The notes: generated from the sequence alone by a model not told the origin. A DNA stretch of 64,000 bases from Megascapheus bottae (GCA_024803745.1 JANJXV010000013.1:33088001-33152000); one strand, 5' to 3'; positions 1-11,519 are shown, numbered from the stretch's first letter. Numbers and translations: made by a program.

Positions 1-1299
1 TCATACCATGTGGAGCAAAGACATAAATGGTCAAGCATGATTTACCTTTGTATTTTGTGAGTTGTAAATTGTACTAAGCCAATAAACATCGAAGCAGTTT
101 TTCAGCTTTGACGAACCAAGTATTATCTTAAATGGGGTGTGCCCATTTCAAGTCCCACAACTGACCAAAAACATAGATACAGAGATGTGTGCATATCTCT
201 ATATCTGTAAATACATATAAACTTGATGTGAGTAAAATTTTCAGTTCTAGATACAAACCTTTAGAAATATTTATGGAATTTTACTGTAAAGCTTTCTCAA
301 TATTTTTAGTTATAAACATTCCACATTACAAATTAACTGTCATACATATGAGAAGGGTAATTTTATAAGTGTATAGCTAGGAGCTAAAATGTGTGATTTT
401 ATTAATAATCAGTTTAGGAGACTGAGGAAGTATTCCATGGTTAGTATGTTAAAATAGTATATAAAATATATACATATACATAAAACATATAAAATAATAT
501 ACTTGCCTACTGAGAATAGGAAGCTGACCAAGAAGAGAAGTTGACAATGAGTGCAGAAGATGACTGAAGTCCCAGTTCAGTTCATTTTCCAGGAAAAAAA
601 GATTCAAGATGTTATAAGCTTCAATAAGATCAAGAAAAAAAATTAGTCTATGCAAATAGAGAAAATACAGTGTTACAGGAGGTTACAGGTTATTAATTAC
701 TAAAACATTCCCAAGCTGACCTGAAAGATTCAAATTATGAGTATTTACATGAGGCTTAATATGACATGAATAATTCATTTCCCACTTTCATAATTATAAA
801 CTGACAACATACTGTTCACTTGGGATTCACTGAACCAGCAACCAGAATAGGTCACGTAAGATGATGCCACTAATGTCTACTCTTAAAAGGGCAGGGGATA
901 TAACGTGTAAAAGTGCACATTTCCACACTCCTTCCAGCTCCCATCCTTCCAGAGAGACTGTGTAGGATCAGAATCATCTTCTGACTAGAGAAAGGAGGAG
1001 TCCAAGGACATCAGAATCAAATACAGATCAAACGTCTATATCTGCAAGATGGGTTCTAGATATGTGTATCCTGCTGAGCAGTGAAATCTGTCATTTGAAG
1101 GGCAAATTGGAGAAGTAATAGGTTCTGATAGAGCATAAAATAATGCTTACAAACAGCCAAGAAAGAAAAAAAATGGTGCCTTTCTTGGAGAAGATAGGTA
1201 ATGTTAACTTAGTAGTCATCTTACAAGGTAGAAAAGGTAAATAGCATTTTAAGAAGTCTTGACTTGCTTCTTGAAGAGAACAATTCAAGTCATGACTTG
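1..1299. other. Unique AT-rich non-coding DNA
   Basis: I see no gene, RNA gene or clear repeat here. Open frames are 70 codons or shorter and low in complexity, as expected by chance in AT-rich DNA. Confidence 0.6.
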
Positions 1300-1307
1300 A
1301 ATCTGTC

Positions 1308-1505
1308 GGGTTTTGTTTTGCCAGTCCTGGGCTTGAATTCAGGGCCTGAGCACTGTCCTTGGGTTTTCACAAGACTACAGCTCTACCACTTGGGCCTCAG
1401 CATCACTTATGGTTTTTTTCTATGTATGTGGTACCAATGAATCGAACCCATGCCTTAGTGCATGCTAGGCAAGCACTCTACCACTAGGCCAAACTCCTAG
1501 CCCCT
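1308..1505 (-). repeat. IDL-Geo type dimeric SINE
   Basis: Read on the minus strand, a tRNA-like left half (GGCCTAGTGGTAGAGTGCTT, then the box-B-like GGTTCGATTC region, here degenerate) is followed by a right half with GGACAGTGCTCAGGCCCTGA and an A-rich end (GGCAAAACAAAACC). An 8-bp direct repeat, AATCTGTC, at 1300-1307 and 1506-1513 is the target-site duplication. Pol III-transcribed SINEs of this kind are mobilised by L1 proteins. Confidence 0.85.
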
Positions 1506-1588
1506 AATCTGTCATTTTAAAAGTCACAATTTGGTATTTGGAGCCAAAGTTTCTGTCATGTAGTTTTTTTAAATTGTCTTTATTCTTT

Positions 1589-2281
1589 TTTTCATATATT
1601 TTAATTGTAATTAAGAGAAGGGTTACAATATATTTGCCAGATAGGTGGTGCAAGAATTCACATACATTGATACCCTTTCCCATATCTTGGTCCCCATTTC
1701 CCTCCCCACACCCCTAACCCTCAGCTTGTTTTCCCCCCTTCCCTATCCAATTTCAAATAGCCAAATACTAATATATCCAATATATCAGTTAACAAAGTGA
1801 GATACAGTAACTATGAGATAACCAAGCTACAGCAAAAGAGATGAGAGATAACATAGTACATTAAGGACAATAATCACTCATTATATGGCTTTTGTATCTA
1901 TATCCTACAGGTCTTTTCATTTAGCGTCATACTATATGGCCTTATGTATCTAGGTTTTGCTCTATTGCAAATCTCTGCTAGGAGAGCCCAAGGTTTCTAC
2001 TGATTATGACAAATGAGGGAAACCATTCAGCCTATGTTCCTTTGAGTCTGGCATACTTCACTTAATATGATTTTTTCTAAGTTTTTCCATTTCTTAACAA
2101 ATAGGGCAATGCCATTCTTTCTGATACTGCATAGAATTCCATTGTGTACAAATACCATATCTTGTTGATCTACTCATCAACTGAGGAACATCTGGGTTGG
2201 TTCCATATCTTTGCTATGGTAAATAGTGCTGCAATGAACATCGTTGTGCTAGTGGATTTAGTATGTCCTTGTTTCTGGACA
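1589..2281 (-). mobile_element. 5'-truncated LINE-1, nested in an older L1 tail
   Basis: The sequence matches the 3' UTR and last part of ORF2 of the full-length L1 at 52103-58059. It includes the C-rich tract (minus-strand G-rich 3' UTR) and the conserved 3' end ATTACAATTAAAATATATG. An 18-bp direct repeat, AAATTGTCTTTATTCTTT, at 1571-1588 and 2282-2299 brackets it. The right copy lies at the 3' end of an older L1, so this is a nested insertion. Confidence 0.9.
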
Positions 2282-2400
2282 AAATTGTCTTTATTCTTTA
2301 CTATTTATTTATTACTTGTATTGTAAAGGAGATGAACAGAGGGGATACAGTTACAAAAGTCAAATAATGAGCACACTTTGTTTTAAACAGTGGCATGTCT
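2282..2400 (-). mobile_element. Older L1 3' end (target of the nested L1)
   Basis: On the minus strand the sequence runs through a TGTAACTGTATCCCCTCTGT-like module followed by an A-rich, AATAAATAAATAG-containing end. This resembles the 3' UTR of older L1 subfamilies seen elsewhere in the window (7896-8062, 29445-29600, 37138-37330). It is divergent and lacks coding sequence. Confidence 0.6.
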
Positions 2401-2478
2401 GGAAATCATCTATTTTATATCATTCAGCACTTTTTAGATTCTTCTTTGCCAAACAATCTTAAACCCATTTGATGTCAA

Positions 2479-2479
<1 letters not shown>

Positions 2480-2516
<37 letters not shown>
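2480..2516. repeat. (TG)n microsatellite
   Basis: About 18 uninterrupted TG units. It sits exactly at the 3' (tail) end of the minus-strand composite SINE that follows, so it probably grew from the SINE tail. Confidence 0.95.
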
Positions 2517-2517
<1 letters not shown>

Positions 2518-2722
2518 TACCCAGATGGTGTTCCTGAGCTTTATTCATCAAGGCTATCACTCCAAAACTTGAACCATATCTCCATTTCCAGATTTATATT
2601 CATTAACTGGATAAAAGAATCTCATGGACTTTCCTTCCCCAGACTGGCTCTGAACTTCTATCTGTAGATCTCAGCATCCTGAATATTTAGGATTGCAAGT
2701 GTGAGCGACCACCTCCAACTAA
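2517..2722 (-). repeat. B1-like/Geo composite SINE (diverged)
   Basis: Minus-strand remnants of the B1-like head (the plus strand ends in AGGATTGCAAGTGTGAGCGACC) and the linker CTCATGGACTTTCC...AACTGGATAAAAGAATCTCA. The right half is degenerate. The 3' tail has become a TG microsatellite. Confidence 0.75.
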
Positions 2723-2726
2723 ATTG

Positions 2727-2950
2727 GTCTTTTCTTGGGGCAGGGGGGAAATGGGGGTGAACTCACCCTGGGCACTGTGCCTGAGCTCTTCAGCTCAAGG
2801 CTACCACCCTACCCTTGAGCTAAGCCCCACTTCCCATTTTCTAGTGATTAATTGGAGATAAGAGTCTCAAGTCCTTTTGTGCCTGGGCTGGCTTTGAACA
2901 TTGATCCTCTGATCTCAGCCTCCTGAGTAGCTAGGATTACAAGTGTGAGG
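2727..2950 (-). repeat. B1-like/Geo composite SINE
   Basis: On the plus strand the right half reads GAGCTCTTCAGCTCAAGGCT, the linker TTAATTGGAGATAAGAGTCT, and the B1-like head CTGAGTAGCTAGGATTACAA. Adjacent in the same orientation to the copy at 2517-2722, so two insertions lie head to tail. Confidence 0.85.
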
Positions 2951-3138
2951 AGTCTTTTTAATAGACTAAACTGATGAAAAATATGTCTAATTCTTAAAAT
3001 CATAGAATACACTATAGCATATTTTTACAGTTAAGAAATAAATAAGTTTCAGTTAATGAGTGAACCATATCCATCTTCTATCTATATCCACATTACCAGC
3101 TGTCAAAATAAAAAATAATATTGTTTTTAAATTCTTTT

Positions 3139-4317
3139 TTTCATATATTTTTATTGTAATTAATAGAAGGGTTACATGATATTTGCCAGATAGATGGTGC
3201 ATTAATTCACATACATTGATACCCTTTCACATGTCTTGGTTCCCATTTCCCTTCCCCCTACCCCCATCCCCATCTTGTTTTCCCCCCCTTCCCTATCCAA
3301 TTTCAAATAACCAAATACAAATATATACGATATATCAGGTAACAAAGTGAGATACTGTAAAAACATGAGATAACCAAGGGACAGCAAAAGAGATGAGAGA
3401 TAACATAGTACCTTAAGAGCAACAATCATTAATTATATGGCTTATGTTTCTATATCCTAGAGGTCCTTTCTTTCAGCGTCCTACTACATGGCCTTTTGTA
3501 TGATGGTTTTGCTCTATTGCAAATCTCTGCTAGGAGAGCCCAAGGTTTCTACTGATTATGACAAGTGAGGGAAACCATTGAGCCTAAGTTCCTTTGAGTC
3601 TGGCTCACTTAATATGATCTTTTCTAAGTCTTTCCATTTCCTAACAAATGGGGCAATGTCATTCTTTCTGACAGCACCATAGAATTCCATTGTGTACAAA
3701 TACCACATCTTGTTGATCCACTCATCAACTGAGGGACATCTAGGTTGGTTCCATATCTTTGCTATGGTAAACAGTGCTGCAATAAACATTGTTGTGCTGG
3801 TGGATTTAGTATGTCTTTGTTTCTGGATGATTGGATAAATGCCAAGTAGTGGAATTGCTGGGTCATAGGGGAGCTCTATGTTTAGTCTTTTGAGGCACTG
3901 CCATACTGCTTTCCATAGTGGTTGAACGAGTTTGCACTCCTACCAACAGTGTAGTAGTGATCCCTCTTGGCCACATCCCCTCCAGCATCTGTTGTTATTA
4001 GTTTTCTTGATCCTGGCCATTCTAACTGGAGTGAGGTGGAATCTTAGAGTTGTTTTGATTTGCATTTCTTCTATGATCAGAGATGTTGAGCATTTCTTCA
4101 TGTGTCTATAGGCCATTTTTGTTTCTTCTTCAGAGAAAACTCTCTTTAAGTCTTTGGCCCATCATTTAATGGGATGGTTGTTACTTTGGAGATTAGTTTT
4201 GGATTGATTCAATTTTTTGAGCTGTTGATACATTTTAGATATGAGGCCTTTGTTGTATGGTTGGTGAAGATCTTCTCCCACTCTGTAGGCTTCCTAATTA
4301 GTTTACTAGCTATGTCA
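3139..4317 (-). mobile_element. 5'-truncated LINE-1 (ORF2 C-terminus plus 3' UTR)
   Basis: About 1.18 kb colinear with the 3' part of the full-length L1 at 52 kb. It encodes the ORF2 C-terminal stretch (IWNQPRCPSVDEWINKMWYL at 3556-3789) and the region upstream of it, with frameshifts, then the G-rich 3' UTR. It breaks off at 4317, inside ORF2. It is dead: no reverse transcriptase motif, multiple stops. Confidence 0.9.
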
Positions 4318-4405
4318 TATAACCGTATGTCTGTATGTCACCTCTACAATAATAATAAAATGTATTTTAAAATAACCAGAAAAGTAAAATAAAAATAAAA
4401 AAAGA
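4318..4405 (+). mobile_element. Older L1 3' end
   Basis: The sequence runs CACCTCTACAATAATAATAA into an A-rich tail. It resembles the terminal module of older L1 copies, whose other copies have TGTAACTGTAACCCCTCTGTACATCACC-like ends. It abuts the 5' truncation point of the minus-strand L1, possibly another insertion into an old L1 tail. No clear target-site duplication was found. Confidence 0.45.
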
Positions 4406-5345
4406 AAATGGAGTATATATATCAGTGCATATGTGAATGTAAGTATGTGACACATACACATAGACACACATTGAGGTATATTACTCGACTATCAGAAAGA
4501 ATAATTCCCAATCATCATCATATTTCTTAATATTTGGCTTCATGTTCTTCATCTCCTAGGGTTCCAGTGTGTGTGCTTCAGGAATTGGATTTCTCTTGCC
4601 TTATCTAAACATCTAATGAAATTTCCTCTCTCCTCAGAATCTTGGATTTAAATAATAAAATAAAGTAGGTCCTTTTTACATGAGACATTATACTTCTTAT
4701 AGAATGCTTTCTTAGTTCATACCTATCCTGGAATATTTTTTCTTACAGATTGTTATTTCAAAGTGGAGAGTTCACAAGGATGAGATTTTTTTCATGAATA
4801 AAACTAAAATGAATGGAACATTCAAAGCTATTCATGCAGAGGGAATGCATTCTATTATAACAGAGTGTCAGTGCATGTTGATGAGCTCCAGTGTGAATAC
4901 AATTGTTAGAAATGGAAGTTTCCCAGAGTTCTGAAATACCTGCAGGCAGCCTTTTCATAGGTCAGTACTGGGAAGTTTTAGAAATGATGCTTTTCTCTCT
5001 CAAAACACTTTGGTAACACAGTGGCCTTCTCCAAAATTAAACCTGAAAAAATATTTTTCTCAAAACATTTTACTTGTCTGGCACATTTTCCTCTGTTTAA
5101 AGAATTTTCAAGATAAGTTTCATGAGTTGTAAGTGGCTAATGGTCATTTGTTTTAATAGGTTTGTAAATAGCAAATTTTGTTTCTTAGTATTTATTCTTA
5201 TTCCACTTATGGCCAGTATTATCTGGTGGAGATTTTACATTTTTTATGTTTATTAATAATATTCATTTAGGGTTGTGCAGCCTGACTGATATTCTGTGTC
5301 TTATATTCTATTTTCAAGAGTTTCAGTATAACTGGACATGTTGAC
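4406..5345. other. Unique AT-rich non-coding DNA
   Basis: No gene or confident repeat seen. Only short chance open frames (up to 66 codons). Confidence 0.5.
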
Positions 5346-5550
5346 TCTCTACAATAATCCAGCTACTCTAGAGATAAGGACAGAAAGATTGCAATGGCAA
5401 GTTCAAGGCCAATTCAGGCAAAGTTCATAGGTCTCAATGGAATATCAAAAGCAAAAGCAAACAAACAAAGGGCTAGAGCTGTGGCTAAAATAGTAGAATG
5501 CTCACTTAGAGTAAACAAGAACATGAGTTCCATCCTGACCACAAAAATAA
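5346..5550 (+). repeat. Older B1-ID dimer SINE
   Basis: A B1-like left part (CCAGCTACTCTAGAGATAAG, AAGTTCAAGGCCAATTCAGG) is followed by A-rich linker and an ID-like part (GGGCTAGAGCTGTGGCTAAA, GAGTTCCATCCTGACCACAA). The right half lacks the Geo end and is more diverged than the IDL-Geo copies. This suggests the older rodent ID-B1 dimer class. Confidence 0.65.
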
Positions 5551-5560
5551 ATAAATCAAG

Positions 5561-5772
5561 TGTTTTGTTTTGTTTTGCTTTTTGCCAGTCTTGGGGCTTT
5601 TAACTGAGGGCCTGGGCACTGTCCTTAGACACTTTTGCTCAAGGCTAGTACTCAGCCACTTGAGCCATGCACCACTTCTGGATTTTTCTATATATGTGGT
5701 ACTGAAGAATCAAACCCAGGGCTTCATGCATGCTAGGCAAACACTCTACCATTAGGCTATGTGCCCAGCCTC
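5561..5772 (-). repeat. IDL-Geo type dimeric SINE
   Basis: Plus-strand view: GTTTTGTTTTGCTTTTTGCC, then ACTTGAGCCATGCACCACTT, then ATGCTAGGCAAACACTCTAC. The SINE tail is TTTTG-rich on the plus strand. Short flanking repeats (AAATCA at 5553 and 5773) fit a degraded target-site duplication. Confidence 0.85.
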
Positions 5773-5939
5773 AAATCAGCTTTTTTTTTTTGAAGCTAAT
5801 CTATTTTTAAAAAGAAATGAATCAGTGCCCTTCTAGTAATCTGACGAACAGTTTCAGATGGTGAAACGATGAAACATAACATCTCAGTGTTACATGGGCC
5901 AGAGTGAGGAAGACTGATTAAACGTTGAAAGACTCAGTA

Positions 5940-6228
5940 TTTTTTCTTTTGGTGGGTCATGGGACTTGAACTCAGCCTAGGCCCTGATCCTAAGCTCTTC
6001 AACTCCAGGCTACCATCCCACCCCTGGGCCTGGGTGTTGTCACTGAGCCCTTCTGCTCAAGGCTACCACCCTCTCCTTGAGCCAAACCCCACTTCCCATT
6101 TTCTAGAGGTTAATTGGAACTAAGAGTCTCAGGACCTTTTGTAGCCAGGCTGTCTTTGAATCTTAATCCTCAGATCTCAGCCTCCTGAGTAGCTAGGATT
6201 ACAGTTGTGAGCCACCATGCCCGGCTAA
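5940..6228 (-). repeat. B1-like/Geo SINE with internally duplicated right half
   Basis: The minus strand has a B1-like head, linker and right half. About 60 bp of the right half (plus-strand pattern AGCTCTTC...GGCTACCA, then AGCCCTTCTGCTCAAGGCTA) occurs twice in tandem, making the element about 60 bp longer than its relatives. Possible target-site repeats: GACTCAGTATTTT (about 5930) and GATTCAGATATTTT (about 6229). Confidence 0.8.
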
Positions 6229-7895
6229 GATTCAGATATTTTGTACAAGATTCTTCTTTTACTAGTTGCCACCACTTTTGGAGACTCTGAAATGCCAAGC
6301 GGAGGTAGGATTCTTAAGAAGTGATTGGCAGTGGTGAACACTGAGAAGTTCTAACTTCACAGAGGGCAGGTGGCCTTGCAGTCTGACTCACAGACTTAAT
6401 GGAATAAATTCTTGGGCCTGTTCCTAATAGATAAGACAATAAAGAACAATCACTGGCAGAAAGCCATCTTACCAAACAAACAGAATAAACCTACTTCTCT
6501 TTGTTATCTATGTCTCTTTTGACTTTGTCAATAATAAGCAATTGAATATAAAAGAAATTAAGAAAGCCTAAAAAAACGCTCTCTATCCTGCAAAAAGAAG
6601 CAGCAAGTTAGCAAGTTCATAGGAATGGGCTGCTGTAGCATTTTGTGTATTTATAATAGGTCTAAACCTACAGGATCTGCTTGTAAATCATAAACACGTT
6701 AAATTCAGTTTGACAATCAAAAATAACTGGCATACTAGAAAAAATATGAAGCTTCAATTTAAAATTAAACCCATGAGTATAAACAATTCAACTGAAAGCC
6801 AGGTGTTGGATGCAAAATCAACTAAAATTTTAGTGACTTCGGTGTTATTTTAGCTAGCAGGAATCATTTCAGGAGGCTGGAAAGCACAGCTTGCCATATC
6901 CAAAAGATTGAGCTTACATACCAAACTTAGAATAGAGACTTTCTTGGTTATGCTGCTGATATTTTAAGAAACATGACAGCCCCATCTGCCATGCATATGA
7001 GAAGTCACTCTTTCCAAGATGTCACTGAATTTATGTGTATAACCCCAAACTAACAGGAAAAGGAAATTTCATTCTCCTTCATCTCCTTCCAAGAAAGGTT
7101 TAATGTGCAAGAGTCTAGCACTCTTTCCAAGAAGACAACTAAAGATTTTCCTACAAATAATATATATATAATGCATTATACCCAACAAATATGAGATAGA
7201 AAAGAGTAGCAATATCCACAATGATATGTTTACTCTAACATTTTTTCTTACCAAACATCACTAATCTCTCTGTATGCAATATTTCATTGAATCATGACAA
7301 TGTAGTTTTGCTACAGCAATATTGTTTATTTAGTGGATGGAAAACCTCCTGTAGAAAGTGAATATTTCTGCAAGATACTGGTTTAATCCACAACAATTGC
7401 AAAGTTATAGAACTTGGATTCAATTCCACATTTTTTCTGATACAAAATTTCACACTCATCTATTCTGCAATGGTGTCTCTAAAATCACATCACACCTTTG
7501 ACTACAGTCTCCTCACAGCCCCCATAATGTACTGAAAGGTTTCTTATTATGCTGTAAGTTGGCAACAGACAAAATTTTGAGTATCTACGAACATGGAGGA
7601 GGAAAAATGTGTGCGTCATTTTCTCCAATCTCTCTCATGCACGTCAGCATATGCTGTAGTGATGAATGTGGCAAAATACTGAAACATATGAGCAGCTCCT
7701 TTAACCTTGTCACAGTGGAAACCACAGATAGCTTTATATCATTATACACATATATCAGAACATTATTATTAGCATCATCATTATTCAGAAATATGTTAGT
7801 TGTTAGGCCTTCCCTTGAAATCCTAATAAAAAATCACCATTTTCAAATATAAATTTTGTCATATAAGATAAACTAGCAATTAAAAATATAATTCT
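6229..7895. other. Unique AT-rich non-coding DNA
   Basis: No gene or repeat family recognised. A 97-codon open frame at 7559-7852 has no recognisable motif, and I treat it as chance. Confidence 0.5.
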
Positions 7896-8062
7896 ACTAT
7901 ACTATTCAGTACATACAATGTGGAAAATGAACTGTGCAACTTATGGGCATGGATGGGAAAGAGAAACTGGGGAGAAAGTAAAGGAAGGGTTAACATTGTC
8001 CAGAAAAAGAAATGTACACATCACCTGACATATTATGGTAAGCCCTCTGTATATATATTTAA
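7896..8062 (+). mobile_element. Older L1 3' UTR fragment
   Basis: Contains GTGGAAAATGAACTGTGCAA, then GAAACTGGGGAGAAAGTAAA and AGAAATGTACACATCACCTG, and an A-rich end. The same order of motifs recurs at 29445-29600 and 63590-63740. Assignment to an old L1 3' UTR rests on its position next to L1 copies and on memory of rodent L1 ends. Confidence 0.55.
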
Positions 8063-8074
8063 AAAAAACCTTAA

Positions 8075-8609
8075 AGAATGACATCACCCCATTTCTAAGG
8101 AAATGGAAAGACTTGGAAAAAATCATATTAAGTGAAGTAAGCCAGACCCAAAGGAACATAGGCTCAATGTTTCCCTCATTTGTAATAATTAGTACACATC
8201 TAGGACTCTCCTATCAGGGAATACAATAGCTCAAACATAGATACATATAGAATGTCATATAGAATGAGACTAAATGAAAGGATCTTTAGGAAATGGAAAC
8301 AAGAGCTTGATCATGTGTGATTATTGTTCTTAATGTACTATGTTATTTCTCATCTCTTTTGTTGCCCCTTGGTTATTCCCATATTGTTTCAGTATCTGAT
8401 CTTGTTATCTTGTATGCTGTATATACGTTTATTTGTTTATTTGAAAAAGGGAAGGGAAGGGAGAAAACAAGATGAGGAGAAGGGGTAGAGGAGGGAAATG
8501 GGGACAAAAACAGGAGAAGAGGTATCAATTTGTGAGAAGTAATGCACCTACTACCTGGTGAATGTAACTGTAACCTCTCTATACATTACCACCCAAATAA
8601 AATAATTTT
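8075..8609 (+). mobile_element. 5'-truncated LINE-1, nested in an older L1 tail
   Basis: Starts in the ORF2 C-terminus (KNDITPFLRKWKDLEKIILS in frame), continues through the G-rich 3' UTR (AAGATGAGGAGAAGGGGTAG) and ends in an AATAAAATAATTTT tail. A 12-bp direct repeat, AAAAAACCTTAA, lies at 8063-8074 and 8610-8621. The target was the A-rich tail of the older L1 just upstream. Confidence 0.9.
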
Positions 8610-8789
8610 AAAAAACCTTAATAATAGCAATAAAATTTATATTTAAAATGATTATTTATTGGCATACAAAATAAATAAATACATAAGTATAAAATTCTCT
8701 GGAGATCTTTACTAGAGTAGCAAAGATTTTACAGGATTTACAACAAAGATTTTGGAAGAAAACATTCTTGTGGTTTCTGTTTTGGTTTT

Positions 8790-9004
8790 TTATGGGTCAT
8801 GGGGCTTCAACTCTGGGCCTGGGTGCTGTCCCTGCAGCTCTTCAGCTACCCCTTGAGCCACAGCACCACTTACTTTATTCTAGAGGTTAACTGGAGATAA
8901 AAGTCTCATATTCTTTAGTACCCAGGCTGGCTTTTAACCTTGATCCTCAGGTCTCAGCTTCCTGAGTACCTAGAGTTACAGGTGTGAGCCACTGTGCCTG
9001 GCAA
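8790..9004 (-). repeat. B1-like/Geo composite SINE
   Basis: Plus-strand right half GGGTCATGGGGCTTCAACTC, linker GTTAACTGGAGATAAAAGTC and B1-like head GTTACAGGTGTGAGCCACTG. Confidence 0.88.
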
Positions 9005-10064
9005 TAAATGTTTTTTTTTTACATTTTTATGTATACAATCAAGATTTTTATGACATCCAAAGCTTTTTAGGGACCATTTCCTGATGAAAGATGTGTCTAT
9101 CAGTCTTTATTTATCATTGTCTTATTGTTTAATTCTGGAATTTAACATGTAGATGTTAAAAATGTTAGCATCTTGAATCTTTGGAGGCTGTTTACACCAT
9201 TTGGGCCAACAAATCAATATGAGATAAGGGAGAATAAAGCTAATCAAAGAATAAGACTATTGGGTCAGAGGTCAACAGCATCTTAGTCTGCCAGTAGTTA
9301 ACCTTGAATATGATACAATGTCTGCCCTTCTTGCTGTTGATTGTTGAAAACTTCAAGTAGCCCCATTTATAATCAGTACATTCCAATCATTTGGACCCAT
9401 ATTGGATTTCTAACACATGAAAATAAATGAGGCCTTAATAATGAAAATGCTATTTTAAATTTTGTATAGTTTTTTCTTCCACAATAAGCCCAGAAGTTCT
9501 CAAACTATTTCTATCTAGAGGCAGGGGGTCATATTGAACTAGACAGCTATTCATTCTCAAACATTTACTGAAGCATTTTATGTGCTGGGAATTACACTAG
9601 AAACTCAGAGCTGACACACAATGTGCCACATTTTTTTCTCAAGAACATCAACAATAATTATCATGAGTATATAATAAAGGTTCAGATGAAAATATTCAGA
9701 GAAGATAATAGAAACACAGATAGTGGTTATCTAACCCAACTTATGTATCTCAGGATAAAAGTTGGTAAGGCAGGGATTCTTGATGCCAATGAAACTTGAG
9801 CAATATAAATTGCAAATTTAACATTCCACATCTTCCCAAAGTAATGCCATTGTGCAACTTGTTCAGCATTTCACTTTCTCTTCTTATTCCTTATCACTAG
9901 CTACTGTCAGCTATCCTCTTATTTTCTGTATAAAGAAAGACTACCAGGAAATAAGTCTGTCTGACACCTCCAAGTCACTGAAAGTAATATTTTCCTAAGC
10001 AATTTTTTGTGTGTTTATCTCATGGAATATATGACTATTGAAACTGGTCACATCCTCTAGAATT
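9005..10064. other. Unique AT-rich non-coding DNA
   Basis: No gene, RNA or recognised repeat seen in this interval. Confidence 0.5.
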
Positions 10065-10099
10065 AGTCACTGATTTTGCTCCTCTTTTCTTTTCTTTAC

Positions 10100-10286
10100 T
10101 TTTCTTTTTGCCAGTCCTGGAGCTTACACTCAGGGCCAAGCACTGTCCTTGTTCCTCAAGGATAGCTCGCTGCCACTTGAGCCACAGTGCAGCTCCGGGC
10201 TTTTCTTTGTATGTGGTACTGATGAATGAAACCCAGGCCTTTGTGCATGCACAAAGCACTCTACCACTAGGCCAAACTCCTGGTCC
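10100..10286 (-). repeat. IDL-Geo type dimeric SINE
   Basis: Plus strand runs TTTTGCCAGTCCTGGAGCTT to CTACCACTAGGCCAAACTCC. Target-site duplication AGTCACT at 10065-10071 and 10287-10293. Confidence 0.9.
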
Positions 10287-10293
10287 AGTCACT

Positions 10294-10743
10294 AATACTT
10301 TTTGAACTAAGTTTTTTTTTTTTTCCCCACTTGCTTTTGAAAACCATTTGGAAACTTATGTGAAAAAAAAGTCTTCATATAAAATCTCCCTTTGGTTTCA
10401 TCTTGCCTATATTTCCTCTGTTCTCTGTTTCCTTTGCAGTATTCCTTCATCAGTTAGAATCCATGCTTGTTTTGGGGTTTTACCACATTGCATGCTTGAT
10501 TGTAAGCAACTACTAAATTATATTTTGATCTAGAGATTTATAAAAAGTCAATAGCGAACTAAATAAAAATGAATCCATCATATTTAGTTGTCCTCACTGC
10601 CTTAGTGTTTCTCCCAGTTTTCATTTACAGTTTTTTACAATGGTAATCTTTGATCCTTCTCTCCATCTGGATTGTCATTGGGTTGCACATCCAGAGTCAA
10701 TCATTTCTGCAATATGGCTATGTTTACATTAAATTGCTCTTTT
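10294..10743. other. Unique non-coding DNA
   Basis: No gene or repeat recognised. A 61-codon open frame here has no features. Confidence 0.45.
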
Positions 10744-10754
10744 AAAAGATTCCA

Positions 10755-11008
10755 GCCAGGCACGGTGGCTCATGCCTATAATCCTAGCTTCTCAGGAGAC
10801 TGAGATCTCTGAGGATTAAGGTTCAAAGCCAGCCCAGACACAAAAGAACCTGAGACTTTTATCTACAATTAACCCCTAGAAAACCGAAAGTGGCACTGTG
10901 GCTCCAGGGGTAGGGTGGTAGCCTTGAGCTGAAGAGCTCAGGGACAACGCTCAGGCCAGGTTCAAGCCCCATAAACCCCCCCTCAAAAAAAAAGAAAAGA
11001 AAAGAAAA
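10755..11008 (+). repeat. B1-like/Geo composite SINE with clean target-site duplication
   Basis: A well-preserved copy. The B1-like head is GCCAGGCACGGTGGCTCATG...AATCCTAGCTTCTCAGGAG. The linker is GACTTTTATCTACAATTAAC. The right half is AGTGGCACTGTGGCTCCAGG...TGAGCTGAAGAGCTCAGGGA, and the tail is AAAAG-rich. AAAAGATTCCA at 10744-10754 and 11009-11019 is the target-site duplication. This proves that the head, linker and right half moved as one unit. Confidence 0.95.
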
Positions 11009-11519
11009 AAAAGATTCCATGACACCCCAATTGTGTATGAAAACCAAAGTTCAGCTTCCTTCTATGAGCCAAAGCCAAGGATTTCCTTATGAATGACTCA
11101 TTGGCGTATTCTACTTAGTCTCCTAACTTCTCCCTAACACCATCCTATGTCATAGGCAAACCAGATCAACCTTTGTTTTCTGTCCATGGTGTTGGTTTTA
11201 CTGTGCTTTCAGTTAAATTAATCTCTGCACTTACCATTTGCCAATAATATTCACATCCCTAAATCTTACTTGTCTGTTGAGACACAATCCACAGGACATT
11301 ATCTTCCACTAGTTCTGGTTTTTAACTCCTCTCAATAAAATAAACTTGATTTTCTGAGCTTTACTTACAATACAGATATATATTCGTTGTCTAGTTACCC
11401 TGTTCTGTCCATTTGTTTCTTTTCTAATAAATTTCTTATTTCCTGCCATAGTACTAGTAGAAATAACCAGTGAACATTTGTCTTATTGAATTAATACTTA
11501 CAATACTCCTGAGATTCAG

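Noticed and set aside
7559..7852. 97-codon frame
   Set aside because: No motif, no repeat similarity, and composition typical of chance in AT-rich DNA.
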